NCBI GenBank assembly: GCA_963722175.1
Contig: CAVRKA010000004.1
Location: forward strand, 248,001-312,000
Direction of reading: 5' to 3'
DNA length: 64,000 bases
Origin: WHSW01 sp963722175
Lineage (GTDB): Bacteria; Actinomycetota; Thermoleophilia; Solirubrobacterales; 70-9
Part shown: piece by piece, positions 38,280 to 47,632 of the stretch
Layout: the number at the start of each line of letters is the position of its first letter
Position numbering within the stretch: position 1 is the first letter of the stretch
Notes under the pieces: generated by a model
Told to the model about the DNA's origin: nothing
The model's database searches: none
The model's input: only the letters and a program-made list of their open reading frames with translations
Program-made: the position numbers and the translations under genes

Positions 38280-38794
38280 CTAGTTCGTATTCGGGCTGTC
38301 GAGGCTTCCGATCAGCAAGAACACGGCGATGAACAGCAGCGAGAGGGCGAGGATCCAGCGCCCATGGCCGTTGCCGCGATTCATCACGATCACGCCGATC
38401 ACGACGCCGACGATCGGGAACAGGAACGCGAGGATGTAGCCGGCGGCGACCATGCCCTCGCTGACCGGCTTCTTCGCCGGCGCCGCCAGGTAGTCGGTGC
38501 GGTGCTCGGTCCAGCCGGTGCCGTCCCAGTAGCGCATCCCGCCCGGGTTCTCGGGGTCGGCGTACCAGGCGGCGGGCGGGAGGCCCGTCGCGGGCGACGT
38601 CGTCGCCGACGGCGGTGAGATCGTGTCGCTCGCGTAGCGAGGGGCGGGCGGGAGCTCGTCCCCCTCCAGCGGTACGGCCTCGTTGCGCGGCATCCGGCTG
38701 CTCGTCCACCGCGACCCGTCCCAGAACCGCTGCAGCGCGCCGTCGTCGGGGTCCTCATACCACCCGGCGGGGGGAGCTTCGCAGTCCCTTCCAT
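38280..38794 (-). CDS. DUF2510 membrane protein, apparently frameshifted at a G6/C6 run
   Basis: The intact frame (from ATG 38693, 137 residues) holds one DUF2510 motif (AAWYADPENPGGMRYWDGTGWTEH) and two transmembrane helices at the C-terminus. Directly upstream in the same frame is a second DUF2510 motif (AGWYEDPDDGALQRFWDGSRWT) that has no start codon. A start, ATG 38794, lies in another frame with TACCCT 7 bases upstream, the spacing typical here. One extra base in the C6 run on the coding strand (38769-38774) would join them. The gene is therefore probably longer than the intact frame, with two DUF2510 domains. DUF2510 has no known function. Confidence 0.7.
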
Positions 38795-38887
38795 GGGCGC
38801 CAGGGTAGATGACGACTGTGCGCGGCGCTCGGGCTGGAAGCGCGCGGACAAGATGGCGAAGAGGTCCCCTGCAACACTTCTCGACCG

Positions 38888-38960
38888 GCGCCCCTAACTC
38901 AACTGGCTAGAGTGCCGGTCTTTTAAATCGGTGGTCCGGGTTCGAGTCCCGGGGGGCGCA
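38888..38960 (+). tRNA. tRNA-Lys (anticodon UUU)
   Basis: The 73 bases fold as a cloverleaf: acceptor GCGCCCC with GGGGCGC, D stem ACTC/GAGT, anticodon stem CCGGT/ATCGG (one G-U) with loop CTTTTAA and anticodon TTT. The variable loop is short, and the T arm is CCGGG-TTCGAGT-CCCGG. The discriminator is A38960. The 3' CCA is not encoded. Confidence 0.96.
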
Positions 38961-38997
38961 TAGACAAGCGGTTTTCCGCCGGTTGCAATGGGAACAT

Positions 38998-39477
38998 ATG
39001 TTTGTGTCCCGCCCACGGCCGAGCGCCCCCATCCCAGTCGTCAAGAAGTCGGGCCGGCCGCCGTCATCGAGCCGCAAGTGCCCGGTCGAGCTGCGCAGCT
39101 GCCGTCACCACGGCGAGACCGAGTTCGCGCTCTACGGGCGTCGCGGACGGTGGTATTGCAAGCGGTGTGTCGCCGAGAACGTCACCAGGCGTCACCAGAA
39201 GGTCAGAAGGTTGTTGGTCGAGGAAGCCGGTGGGCGCTGTGCGATCTGCGGCTACGACCGGACAATCCTCAATCTTCACTTCCATCACGTGGTCCCGGAG
39301 CAGAAGCGATTCCCGGTCAACAGCAGCGTCGGCAAGGCGCTCCACAAGCTCAGGGCCGAAGCGGCGAAGTGCGTCCTCGTCTGCGCGAACTGTCACGGTG
39401 AGATTGAAGCTGGATTGATCGCCAGCCCAGTGCCGGGTTCGAAATTCCCCGCGCTGTTCGGCCCCGCCCAGCCGTAG
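38998..39477 (+). CDS. HNH endonuclease-like protein
   Basis: A 159-residue protein with two zinc-type Cys pairs. Residues ~36-65 hold CRHHG...CKRC, and the C-terminal half holds an HNH-like fold: CAICGYD, LHFHHVVPEQK and CANCHGEIE. HNH domains nick or cut DNA, but small stand-alone members are often of unknown role. ATG 38998 is chosen (a TTG five codons upstream is possible). It begins 37 bases after tRNA-Lys, a position often used by mobile DNA, but no integrase or attachment repeat was found nearby. Confidence 0.78.
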   Translation: MFVSRPRPSAPIPVVKKSGRPPSSSRKCPVELRSCRHHGETEFALYGRRGRWYCKRCVAENVTRRHQKVRRLLVEEAGGRCAICGYDRTILNLHFHHVVPEQKRFPVNSSVGKALHKLRAEAAKCVLVCANCHGEIEAGLIASPVPGSKFPALFGPAQP

Positions 39478-39487
39478 AGTTGCCTCG

Positions 39488-39988
39488 ATGCGTGTCTCGG
39501 CGAAGGCTGACTATGCGGTGCGAGCGATGGTCGAGCTCGCGGCTTCGGGGAGCTCGGCGGAGAGGCCGGCGAAGGGTGAGGTGGTCGCGGAGGCGCAGAA
39601 GATCCCGCTGCGCTTTCTCGAGAACATCCTCGGCGAGCTGCGCGTGCACGGGCTGGTTCAGAGCCGGCGCGGGTCGGACGGCGGCTACTGGCTGGCGCGG
39701 CCGGCGGACGACGTCACCCTCGCCGAGGTCATCCGCGCGGTCGAGGGTCCACTCGCCACGGTTCGCGGCGAGCCCGCCGAGGAGCTCGAGTATCGCGGCG
39801 GCTCGAAGCCGCTGCGCGAGGTCTGGCTCGCGCTGCGGGTGAACATCCGCCAGGTGCTCGAATCGGTGACCCTCGCCGACGTCGTCTCGGGGGCGCTGCC
39901 GGCGCCGATCGACACGCTCGCCCAGCACCCGGACGCGACGCTGCAACGCGACTCGCGCTTCGCCCAGGGTCCCGGTCCAAACGCTTAG
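39488..39988 (+). CDS. Rrf2 family transcriptional regulator, paralogue 1
   Basis: A 166-residue winged-helix regulator: MRVSAKADYAVRAMVELAA, then IPLRFLENILGELRVHGLVQSRRGSDGGYWLARP with the recognition helix and wing. The Cys residues that bind an Fe-S cluster in IscR/NsrR are absent, so it resembles the CymR-like branch of the family. TAGAGT lies 7 bases before ATG. It is clearly similar to the regulator at 50751-51206, which is divergent from the sulfate transporter. Target unknown. Confidence 0.9.
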   Translation: MRVSAKADYAVRAMVELAASGSSAERPAKGEVVAEAQKIPLRFLENILGELRVHGLVQSRRGSDGGYWLARPADDVTLAEVIRAVEGPLATVRGEPAEELEYRGGSKPLREVWLALRVNIRQVLESVTLADVVSGALPAPIDTLAQHPDATLQRDSRFAQGPGPNA

Positions 39989-40059
39989 CTGAGCACTCGC
40001 GGCATGGCCCTGGCCCGGTATAGGATCGGCGCGGTAGCAACGTCAGGCTGGGGGTCTTG

Positions 40060-42024
40060 ATGAACGCGCGTCGATTGACTTTCAGGGCATGGGCGACCGT
40101 GGCGCTGGTGGCCGTGGTTGTATGCGGCGCCGCGACCTCGCCGGCGGCGTCGGCGGCGGAGGGGGCCGGCGCGAAGCAGGCGAAGTGCAAGGGGCCGGCG
40201 TCGCTCGGCGGCTACTTCCAGCTCGCCCAGAACCGGAAGCTGAGCCTGAAGCGGGTGGGCTGCGATGCCGCCGGCAAGGCGGTCAAGCGCTTCCCGAAGT
40301 TCTGCGCCGAGGCCTACGCCGCCCAGGGCGCCTGCAAGATCCGCTCCGGCGGCAAGTGGCGCTGTACGAGCACGATCGTCGGCCCGCTCGAGAAGGGCGC
40401 CCCCTCGAAGGAAGCCTGCGCACGTCGCAAAGCGCGGATCACCTTCACGGTCACCTACTTCCCGCCGCGCGAGCCGGCCACCGTCCCGCCGCCCGTTGCG
40501 CGGAAGGGGCCCTGGAACGACGCCGGCAACTGCATCGACACCAGCAAGCCGGGGACGTTGATCCCGCCGCCCGCCCAGCCCGCGGGCAACTACGAGATCC
40601 ATGCAATGAAGGGCGTCGGCACCGCGCGCGCCACCAGCCTGCAGAGCTCGCTCGTCGGTCACACCGTGAGCCCGCTCCTGCACGCGGGCCTGGGGTCGGA
40701 GCCGCGCAACAACCCGGCGCGCATCCCGATCTTCCTCACCAAGGGGGACTTCGACGCAGACGGTTCCGAGGGTGTCAAGCAGCACACCTGCGCGAACACC
40801 TCGGTCGACGCGCTGATCGTGCGCACCAACCTGCCGGCCTCCGAGGTCGCTTCGACCGGCGCCCACGAGCTCTACCACGCCTACAGCGCCGGCGTCCGCT
40901 ATTCCGGGCTCGACCCCTGGTACGAGGAGGCCTCGGCAGCCTGGTTCGAGGGCAAGTCCGGCTACCCCGAGCCGAGCCTCTGGGACATCAACCTCCAATA
41001 CCCCTACCGGCCCGCCGACATGACCCAGGGCACGTATCACTACGCGATGTCGCGCTTCGTCCAGTTCCTCGACTCGCGCGGCCTGATCGGTCCGGCGGGC
41101 GGGAGCTGGCCCCTGCAGCGCGAGGTGATCAACGGCTACAGCAGCCCCGGCGCCACCCAGGCGCTCGTCGCCGCGCTCGTCGCCCGCGGGACCAGCTTCG
41201 GCGAGCAGCTGGCGGCCTTCTGGGGCGACCGGATCCTCGAGACGCCGCTCCACGGTCCGCAGCTCCAGCCGACGAACGCAAACGCCAACATGATCGAGAT
41301 CGAGCCCGGCACGACCGACCTCCCGGCGCCGACGAAGCCGCTCCACACGAAGTTCTTCAACTTCACGCTCGCGGACAACGTGAAGCGGGTCGAGTTCGTC
41401 TTCGAGCCCGGTGACGGCTACTTCTGGGGCGCGGTGGAGGCGAACCGCTCACAGCGCTTCCTCGCCGGCGAGTCGGTGACCTTCTGCGTCGGCGGCGGCG
41501 ACGAGGACGACCTCGAGTGGCCGATCCGCTTCCCGGTCACCTACACGAACGGTGACCTGACCAACGCGATCACCGGCAGGATCACCGTCCACGCCCAGGC
41601 CGACGCCGAGCAATGCACGAGTCCGTCCCTCAACCGCGCCTGCCGGGTGCTGACCAACGGCAACGTCTCGAGCATCATCGGCCCCGGCTTCTTCCCCTTC
41701 GCCTCCGGGTCCGCGGACGGCAGCACCCAATTCTGGATCTGCTTCTACCACTCCGACGGCGGCGGCGAGGCAAGCCTCAACCTGGCCCGGTTCAAGGAGT
41801 CCGCCAGGCAGGTGCGCGCCCGCGTCAAGGAGCAGATCCGCCAGCTCGGCCTGCGCAGCGTCAACGTCGGCGACGTCGGCGGATTCGGGTCGCTCGAGTC
41901 GGAGGAGGGCCCGGTGGACCTCGTCGTGATGGCGATCGGCAAGGAGATCGCCTTCCTGATGGTCGGCCCGCCGTCCGAGGCGCGCACGCTGCGGCTCGCC
42001 CGTGCAATCGCGGGCCAGACCTAA
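40060..42024 (+). CDS. Secreted HExxH metalloprotease-like protein
   Basis: A 654-residue exported protein. Signal peptide at ~1-33 (RLTFRAWATVALVAVVVCGA, then SPAASA). Several Cys in the first 130 residues suggest disulfides. The zinc site is HELYH at residues 269-273 (AHELYHAYSAG), followed by EEASAAWFEGKSGY with a candidate Glu ligand, as in gluzincin peptidases. The C-terminal half appears beta-rich and has no recognised domain. ATG 40060 is chosen; TTG directly before it is possible. TATAGGAT at about 40019-40026 may be the -10 element. Substrate is unknown. Confidence 0.78.
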   Translation: MNARRLTFRAWATVALVAVVVCGAATSPAASAAEGAGAKQAKCKGPASLGGYFQLAQNRKLSLKRVGCDAAGKAVKRFPKFCAEAYAAQGACKIRSGGKWRCTSTIVGPLEKGAPSKEACARRKARITFTVTYFPPREPATVPPPVARKGPWNDAGNCIDTSKPGTLIPPPAQPAGNYEIHAMKGVGTARATSLQSSLVGHTVSPLLHAGLGSEPRNNPARIPIFLTKGDFDADGSEGVKQHTCANTSVDALIVRTNLPASEVASTGAHELYHAYSAGVRYSGLDPWYEEASAAWFEGKSGYPEPSLWDINLQYPYRPADMTQGTYHYAMSRFVQFLDSRGLIGPAGGSWPLQREVINGYSSPGATQALVAALVARGTSFGEQLAAFWGDRILETPLHGPQLQPTNANANMIEIEPGTTDLPAPTKPLHTKFFNFTLADNVKRVEFVFEPGDGYFWGAVEANRSQRFLAGESVTFCVGGGDEDDLEWPIRFPVTYTNGDLTNAITGRITVHAQADAEQCTSPSLNRACRVLTNGNVSSIIGPGFFPFASGSADGSTQFWICFYHSDGGGEASLNLARFKESARQVRARVKEQIRQLGLRSVNVGDVGGFGSLESEEGPVDLVVMAIGKEIAFLMVGPPSEARTLRLARAIAGQT

Positions 42025-42074
42025 CCGCCCGGGGCGCTCAGCGCTCGGCTTGAGTCCAACCCGAGCGGTCCTGG

Positions 42075-43787
42075 CTATTTCAGGCTCACGTCATCCACGA
42101 AGAAGCTGGATGGCAGCGAGTAGTCGGTCGTTGCGCTGAACGTCACGCGAACCGACTGCCCCGCGTAGCTCGCCATGCCGAGGCTGTCCTGCCGCCACAG
42201 GCCGGCCCCGGACGCGTTCGTCCAGGTCCGGAGCGTGCCGAGCAACCCACCGCTGGCGGTGTAGACACGCACCCGGAGGTAGTCGTACGGCGTCGATCCG
42301 GATTCCTGCGTGGTCATGTACCACCAGTACTTCAACGTGCCGTTCGACGGGACCGTCACGGTCTGAGAGATCGTGTCCGTGCCGCTGTTGTAGCCGCCCA
42401 GCCACGCGCTTTGCGAGCCTGAGTGCGGCCTGGTCGTGGTGATCAGCCCGTAGCCGCCGGTCGAGGTCTGTGACCATGGCGAGGTTCCGGCCTCGAACCC
42501 GCCGTTCACGATTGCCTCGGACCCCGGTGGTGGCGGGGGCGGAGGAGGCGGCGGGGTCCCGCCGGTCACCGCGGCGTTAGCGTTGATCCTTCCGCAGGTC
42601 CAGTACGTGCCCGTACCGGCGATGTCGTCCGCGCCCGCGCAGATCCGGTCACGGATCTGAGTGGCCGTCAGGCCCTGGCCGGCGAGCAGGCCGCCAAGGC
42701 CCGCGACGTGAGGCGTCGCCATCGAAGTACCGCTGATCGTGTTGTACCCGTTGTTGAGCCACGTCGAGTAGATGGAGGAGCCCGGCGCGGCGACCTCCAC
42801 CCAACTCCCGTAGTTGGAGAAGGACGAACGGGCGTCGGTGCTCGTCGTCGAGGCGACCGCGAAGCAGTTCGGGTACGCGGCCGGATAGGCGTTCGACGTT
42901 GAGCTCGTGTTGCTGTTCCCCGCAGCGCATGCCAGGAACGCTCCCCGCCCCGCAGCGTAGTCAACCGCCGACTGAAGAGTCGAAGAGCCCGGACCGCCCA
43001 GGCTGAGGTTGATCACCTTTGCTCCGTTGTCGGCGGCCCACCTGATGCCGTTGGCAACGTTGGTCAGCGAGCCGCTGCCGTTGTTGTCGAGGACGCGCAC
43101 CGGCATGATCCTGCAGTTCGGGCAGGTGCCCGCGCCGCCCGTCGCATTGTTCGTCTCCGCAGCTGCCGTTCCGGCGACGTGGGTGCCATGGCCGTTGCCG
43201 TCGTCCGGCGCCGTGTCACCGCTGACGAAGTCGTATCCGGCCACGATCTTGGCGTCGAGGTCGGGATGTGTTCGCTGGACCCCGGTATCGACGATCGCGA
43301 CCTTGGTGGCAATGCTCCCCTGCGTAATGTCCCACGCGGCAAAAGCACTGATCTTGTTCCACGCCCATTGCTGGTTGAGCGAGGGATCGTTCGGGGTGAA
43401 CGTCGAGGAATAGATGTAGTTGGGCTCGGCGAACAGCACGCCCTTGTCCTTCTTGATGGCACGCGCCCTTGCCTTCAACCGGGCCGAGGGCAGCTGAACG
43501 TTGCGCGCGCCCGTCGCCTTCAGGTCGCGGAACTCGACCGCGACCACGTCGAGCTCGGGGATCGATTCGACGATGCGACCGGTGTTCTCGGCCGCAACCG
43601 CGGCGCGATCGCCGAGGGTCGTATCCGGCCGGAACCCGACCAGGAGCTGCCCGGGGACTGCGGCTGCGTCCACTTCCGCCCTCGGCGGCTCGCCTCCAGC
43701 GGTGGCCGACGGGCCGGCCAAGGCGGAACCCGACAGGGCCCCGGCGAACGCGACGCCCACTGCGACGACGCTTGCAAACCTTCTCAT
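42075..43787 (-). CDS. Secreted subtilisin-like serine protease (S8) with C-terminal beta-sandwich
   Basis: A 570-residue exported protease. Signal peptide ~1-24 (ending SALA), an inhibitor-I9-like propeptide (~40-120, PGQLLVGFRPDT), and a catalytic domain of thermitase/fervidolysin type. It has Asp167 (VDTGVQRTHPDLD), His200 (NGHGTHVAGT) and Ser355 (GTSMATPHVAG). After a run of Pro residues the C-terminal ~135 residues (NGGFEAGTSPWSQTSTGGYG to FFVDDVSLK) form a carbohydrate-binding or MAM-like beta-sandwich. ATG follows GGGAGAGG. It is divergent from the second subtilase. Confidence 0.93.
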   Translation of the reverse strand: MRRFASVVAVGVAFAGALSGSALAGPSATAGGEPPRAEVDAAAVPGQLLVGFRPDTTLGDRAAVAAENTGRIVESIPELDVVAVEFRDLKATGARNVQLPSARLKARARAIKKDKGVLFAEPNYIYSSTFTPNDPSLNQQWAWNKISAFAAWDITQGSIATKVAIVDTGVQRTHPDLDAKIVAGYDFVSGDTAPDDGNGHGTHVAGTAAAETNNATGGAGTCPNCRIMPVRVLDNNGSGSLTNVANGIRWAADNGAKVINLSLGGPGSSTLQSAVDYAAGRGAFLACAAGNSNTSSTSNAYPAAYPNCFAVASTTSTDARSSFSNYGSWVEVAAPGSSIYSTWLNNGYNTISGTSMATPHVAGLGGLLAGQGLTATQIRDRICAGADDIAGTGTYWTCGRINANAAVTGGTPPPPPPPPPPGSEAIVNGGFEAGTSPWSQTSTGGYGLITTTRPHSGSQSAWLGGYNSGTDTISQTVTVPSNGTLKYWWYMTTQESGSTPYDYLRVRVYTASGGLLGTLRTWTNASGAGLWRQDSLGMASYAGQSVRVTFSATTDYSLPSSFFVDDVSLK

Positions 43788-43916
43788 GCGGACCTCTCCC
43801 CTCCCCCTCCGATCTAACCGAAGCGGAATCTATCCGCGGCGGCCCTCGGAGTAAAGTCCAAATTTTGGGCTTCCCGCCACGTCCGGTCGCTTACACGGTC
43901 GGGCGACACGGACGGC

Positions 43917-46422
43917 TTGACGGCTCGCACGAACGCGTCGACGGTTCTCGGGAAGATCGGGGGATCTTTGTTTACTCGTACGCGGTCTGCCCGGTTGGCG
44001 TTTGGTTTCGCACTCGCGCTGATCTTGGTGCCTTTCGGTGGGCTCGACAGCATCGGCAACGCCGGATGCGGAGCAGGTCGAGAACCTCGTCGAGACGCGG
44101 CTCGACAGCGAGGGCAAGACCACCTTCATCGTCTACTTCGCCGATCGCGCTGATACCGCGGCCGCGGACGACATCTCGGACTGGGGCGCTCGCGGCGAGG
44201 CCGTCGTCTCCGCGCTGCGGGCCACCGCCGCCGCGAGCCAGGCGGGCGTTCGCGAGGGCCTCGACGCCGCCGGCGTCGACTACACGACCTTCTGGGCTTC
44301 AAACGCGATCCTGGTCAAGGCGGGCGATGCGGCCCTTGTGGACGACGTCGCCGCCGACCGCGAGGTCAGCGCGATCCGCGCCAATCACGTGCAGGAGCTC
44401 GCGCCGACGACCCCGGGGTCCGGCGAGACGGCGATCGACGCCGTCGAGTGGGGCATCGCGAACATCAATGCCGATGACGTCTGGTCGACGTTCGGCGCCC
44501 GCGGCGAGGGCATCGTCGTCGCCGGCATCGACACCGGCGCGGACTTCGATCACCCCGCGCTCGTGGGCAAGTACCGCGGCAACCTCGGCGGCGGCGGCTT
44601 CGACCACAACTACAACTGGTTCGATCCGTCCCACGTCTGCGGAAACCCGTCGCTCGTGCCGTGCGACAACAACGATCACGGCTCGCACACGATGGGGACG
44701 ATGGTGGGCGACGACGGCGCCGGCAACCAGATCGGCGTCGCGCCTGGGGCCGAATGGATCGAGGCGAAGGGGTGCGAGACCAGCAGCTGCTCGGACGCGG
44801 CGCTCCTGGCGTCGGGCCAGTGGATCCTGGCTCCGACCGATCTCAACGGTTCGAACCCGCGTCCCGACCTGCGCCCGAACATCGTCAACAACTCCTGGGG
44901 CGGTGGTGGCGGCGACCCCTGGTACGACGCCACCGTCGACGCATGGGTGGACGCGGGGATCTTCCCGGCGTTCTCGAACGGGAACAGCGGGCCGTCGTGC
45001 GACACGGCCGGCTCCCCGGGCGACGGGCCGGAGGCCTACGCCTCGGGTGCCTATGACATCAACAACGTCATCGCGGACTTCTCAAGCCGCGGGCCGGGCC
45101 GAGGATCGGACATCAGGCCGAACCTGGCGGCTCCCGGCGTCCACGTGAGGTCGTCCGTCGACGGCGGCGGGTACGCCTCCTTCAACGGAACCTCGATGGC
45201 CTCGCCGCACACCGCGGGAACGGTGGCGCTGATCTGGTCTGCAGCGCCGTCGCTGATCGGTGACGTCGACGCGACGCGCCAGTTGCTCGACGAACCTGCC
45301 ACCGACGTCGACTCGCTCGGCTGCGGCGGGACGGTGGACGACAACAACAACTTCGGCGAGGGCCGGCTGAACGCATTCGCCGCGGTGGAGATGGCCCTGA
45401 CGAACCCGCCGCCGGACGTCAGATCGGACGCCCCGATGGTGACGGTCGACGAGGGTCAGTCAGCGTCGAACACCGGTACGTACTCATCGGAGGAGCCGAC
45501 CGACGTGGACATCAGCGCCTCGGCGGGAACCGTGATGAAGACGGGGACCGACTCAGGCACTTGGAGCTGGTCCTACACGCCCGACGACGGTCCGTCCGAT
45601 GGCCAGGTGGTCACGATCACCGCCGACAACGGGACCGAGGCGACGACCGACTTCACGCTCGAGGTCGACAACGTCGAGCCGAAGGCGACGTTCAATGCCC
45701 CGGGGTCGGTCCTCACCGGCGATCCGATCGAGCTCTCACTCACCTCGCCGTCCGACCCGTCGACGGCCGATACGAGCGCCGGATTCGACTACGCGTTCGA
45801 TTGCGGTGGCGGATACGGGCCGTTCGGGTCCGACAACAGCGTCAGCTGTCCGACCGGCTCGCCCGGCAACGTCACGGTGAAGGGGAAGCTGCGGGACAAG
45901 GACGGCGGCGTCAGCGAGTACACGGGGACGGTGACGGTGGGCTCGCTGCGGTCCGGGAAGCAAGCGGTCCGCGACGACCTCGCCGCCTTCTCGACCGGCA
46001 ATCCCTCGGCGGACGCGAAGGTCGCGAAGGCGGTCGCGAAGCTCGACGCGAGCCTCGCCCCCGCCCTCTGGGGTCCGGATGGAATCCGTCTCGATCCGAA
46101 GAACGGGCAGAAGGTCTTCGATCGCGAGCGCGAGGCGATTGACGAACTCAAGAAGATCAACCCACCCCCGTTCGCGGTGAGCGGCGCAATCGGCTCCCTG
46201 CGGGAGATCGACCGGAAGCTCGCGAAACGGGCTATCGACGACGTGGTCATCCCAGCGACCGGCAAGCCGGGCGAGATCAAGGCCGCGCAGAAGGAGCTCG
46301 AGAAGGCGAACGAGGACTACGCCAAGGGCAACGCCGCGGCCGATCCGGGACAAGCCGTCGACCGCTTCAAGCAGGCGTGGGAGCATGCGCAAGCGGCGAT
46401 CACGCACGCAAGCAGGGCCTGA
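43917..46422 (+). CDS. Secreted subtilase (S8, bacillopeptidase F-like), signal peptide out of frame
   Basis: From about 44044 to the stop, a single frame encodes an S8 protease: GIDTGADFDHP, DHGSHTMGTMVG and NGTSMASPHTAG carry the Asp, His and Ser. It is followed by an Ig-like domain (DAPMVTVDEGQSASNTGTYS), a second Ig-like segment and a helical C-terminus (QAVRDDLAAFSTGN onward). The frame has no export signal. A good one (RSARLAFGFALALILVPF) lies just upstream in another frame, from a TTG such as 43917. Removing one base in GGTGGG (44037-44042) would join them and yield the cleavage site STASA. It is either a sequencing error or a broken gene. Confidence 0.75.
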
Positions 46423-46438
46423 TCGCGCTCTCTGATCG

Positions 46439-46485
46439 GCGAGCGTCGGTTCGCCCCCGGGTCCCGGGGGCTGACCGACGCTCGC
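46439..46485. terminator. Long composite hairpin between convergent genes
   Basis: GCGAGCGTCGGT (46439-46450) and ACCGACGCTCGC (46474-46485) are perfectly complementary over 12 bases. They enclose a second stem GCCCCC/GGGGGC (46453-46458 and 46466-46471). It lies between the subtilase stop and the last gene of the sulfate operon, so it probably terminates both strands. Confidence 0.75.
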
Positions 46486-46486
46486 G

Positions 46487-46618
46487 CTATGCGTCGTGCT
46501 TGCTCGCCGCGCGGCGGCTCTCGCCGTCGATCTGCCGCATCGTCGCCCAGAGCACCATGCCGACGAAGACGATCAGGATCGCCAGCATCACCGTCGCGAC
46601 GATCGCCGCCAGGCTCAT
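46487..46618 (-). CDS. 43-residue single-pass membrane protein, last gene of the sulfate transport operon
   Basis: A short frame encodes MSLAAIVATVMLAILIVFVG followed by MVLWATMRQIDGESRRAASKHDA: one transmembrane helix of about 22 residues and a charged cytosolic tail. ATG 46618 follows GGGGGAAG by four to five bases, a good Shine-Dalgarno. It begins 18 bases after the cysA stop on the same strand and ends right at the composite terminator. It may be an accessory subunit of the transporter, but no homologue was recognised. It is short enough to be missed by automatic annotation. Confidence 0.65.
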   Translation of the reverse strand: MSLAAIVATVMLAILIVFVGMVLWATMRQIDGESRRAASKHDA

Positions 46619-46636
46619 CGACTTCCCCCGGCGCCC

Positions 46637-47632
46637 CTAGACGAGCGCCAGCTCCTCGGTCCGCGGGCTGCCGCCGTTCGCGTCGAAGGTGCGGGCGCGG
46701 GCCGGCGTCACGTAGACGATCTGGCCCTCCTGGAGCTCGAGCTCCTCGACCTGCGCGCGGGTCAGCTGGGCGGTCAGCGGGCCGTCGTCGGCGAGCGTCA
46801 TCTCGATCCTGACCTCGAACCCGAGGTGGACGATCCGATCGATCATCGCCTCCTCGGAGGACGGCCGTGGCACGTGTGAGAGCTCGACGTCGTGCGGGCG
46901 CACCAGCTTGCCGCCGAGGCTGTTCGCGGTCCCGACGAAGCTCATCACGAACTCGGTCTCGGGATGGTCGTAGAGGTCGGTCGGCTTGCCGGCCTGCTCG
47001 ACCCGGCCGTCGTTCATGACCACGATCTGCTCGGCGACGTCCATCGCCTCCTCCTGATCGTGGGTGACGAAGATCGTCGTCACGTGGACCTCGTCGTGCA
47101 GCCGTCGCAGCCACTGGCGCAGCTCCGTGCGCACCCGGGCGTCGAGCGCCCCGAACGGCTCGTCGAGCAACAACACCTTGGGCTCCACCGCGAGCGCCCT
47201 GGCGAGCGCCATCCGCTGGCGCTGCCCGCCAGAGAGCTGCGACGGGTAGCGGTCGATCAGCCCCTCGAGCTGGACCAGTCGCAGCAGCTCGCGCACGCGA
47301 TCGTCGATCTCCTGCTTCGGCCGCTTGCGGATGCTGAGCCCGAAGGCGACGTTGTCGCGGACAGTCATGTGCTTGAAGGCCGCGTAGTGCTGGAAGCAGA
47401 AGCCGACGTTGCGGTCCTGGACCGAGACGTGGGTCATGTCCTGATCGGAGATCACAACCCGGCCGGAGTCGGGCTCCTCGAGCCCGGCGATCACCCGCAG
47501 CAGGGTCGACTTGCCACTCCCGCTCGGCCCGAGCAGGGCGGTCAGCGACCCGTCCGGGACCTCGATCGAGACCCCATCGAGGGCGACGAAATCGCCGAAC
47601 CGCTTGGTTGCGTTCTCAACCATGATTCCCAT
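46637..47632 (-). CDS. cysA: Sulfate ABC transporter ATP-binding protein
   Basis: A 331-residue ATPase that powers sulfate/thiosulfate import. Walker A GPSGSGKSTLL, signature LSGGQRQRMALARAL and Walker B VLLLDEPFGALDA are intact, with the switch His in FVTHDQEEAMDVA. The C-terminal ~90 residues form the TOBE-like domain of the CysA/MalK type. The ATG start overlaps the cysW stop by one base. The permeases CysT and CysW and the binding protein lie upstream in the same operon. Confidence 0.94.
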   Translation of the reverse strand: MGIMVENATKRFGDFVALDGVSIEVPDGSLTALLGPSGSGKSTLLRVIAGLEEPDSGRVVISDQDMTHVSVQDRNVGFCFQHYAAFKHMTVRDNVAFGLSIRKRPKQEIDDRVRELLRLVQLEGLIDRYPSQLSGGQRQRMALARALAVEPKVLLLDEPFGALDARVRTELRQWLRRLHDEVHVTTIFVTHDQEEAMDVAEQIVVMNDGRVEQAGKPTDLYDHPETEFVMSFVGTANSLGGKLVRPHDVELSHVPRPSSEEAMIDRIVHLGFEVRIEMTLADDGPLTAQLTRAQVEELELQEGQIVYVTPARARTFDANGGSPRTEELALV

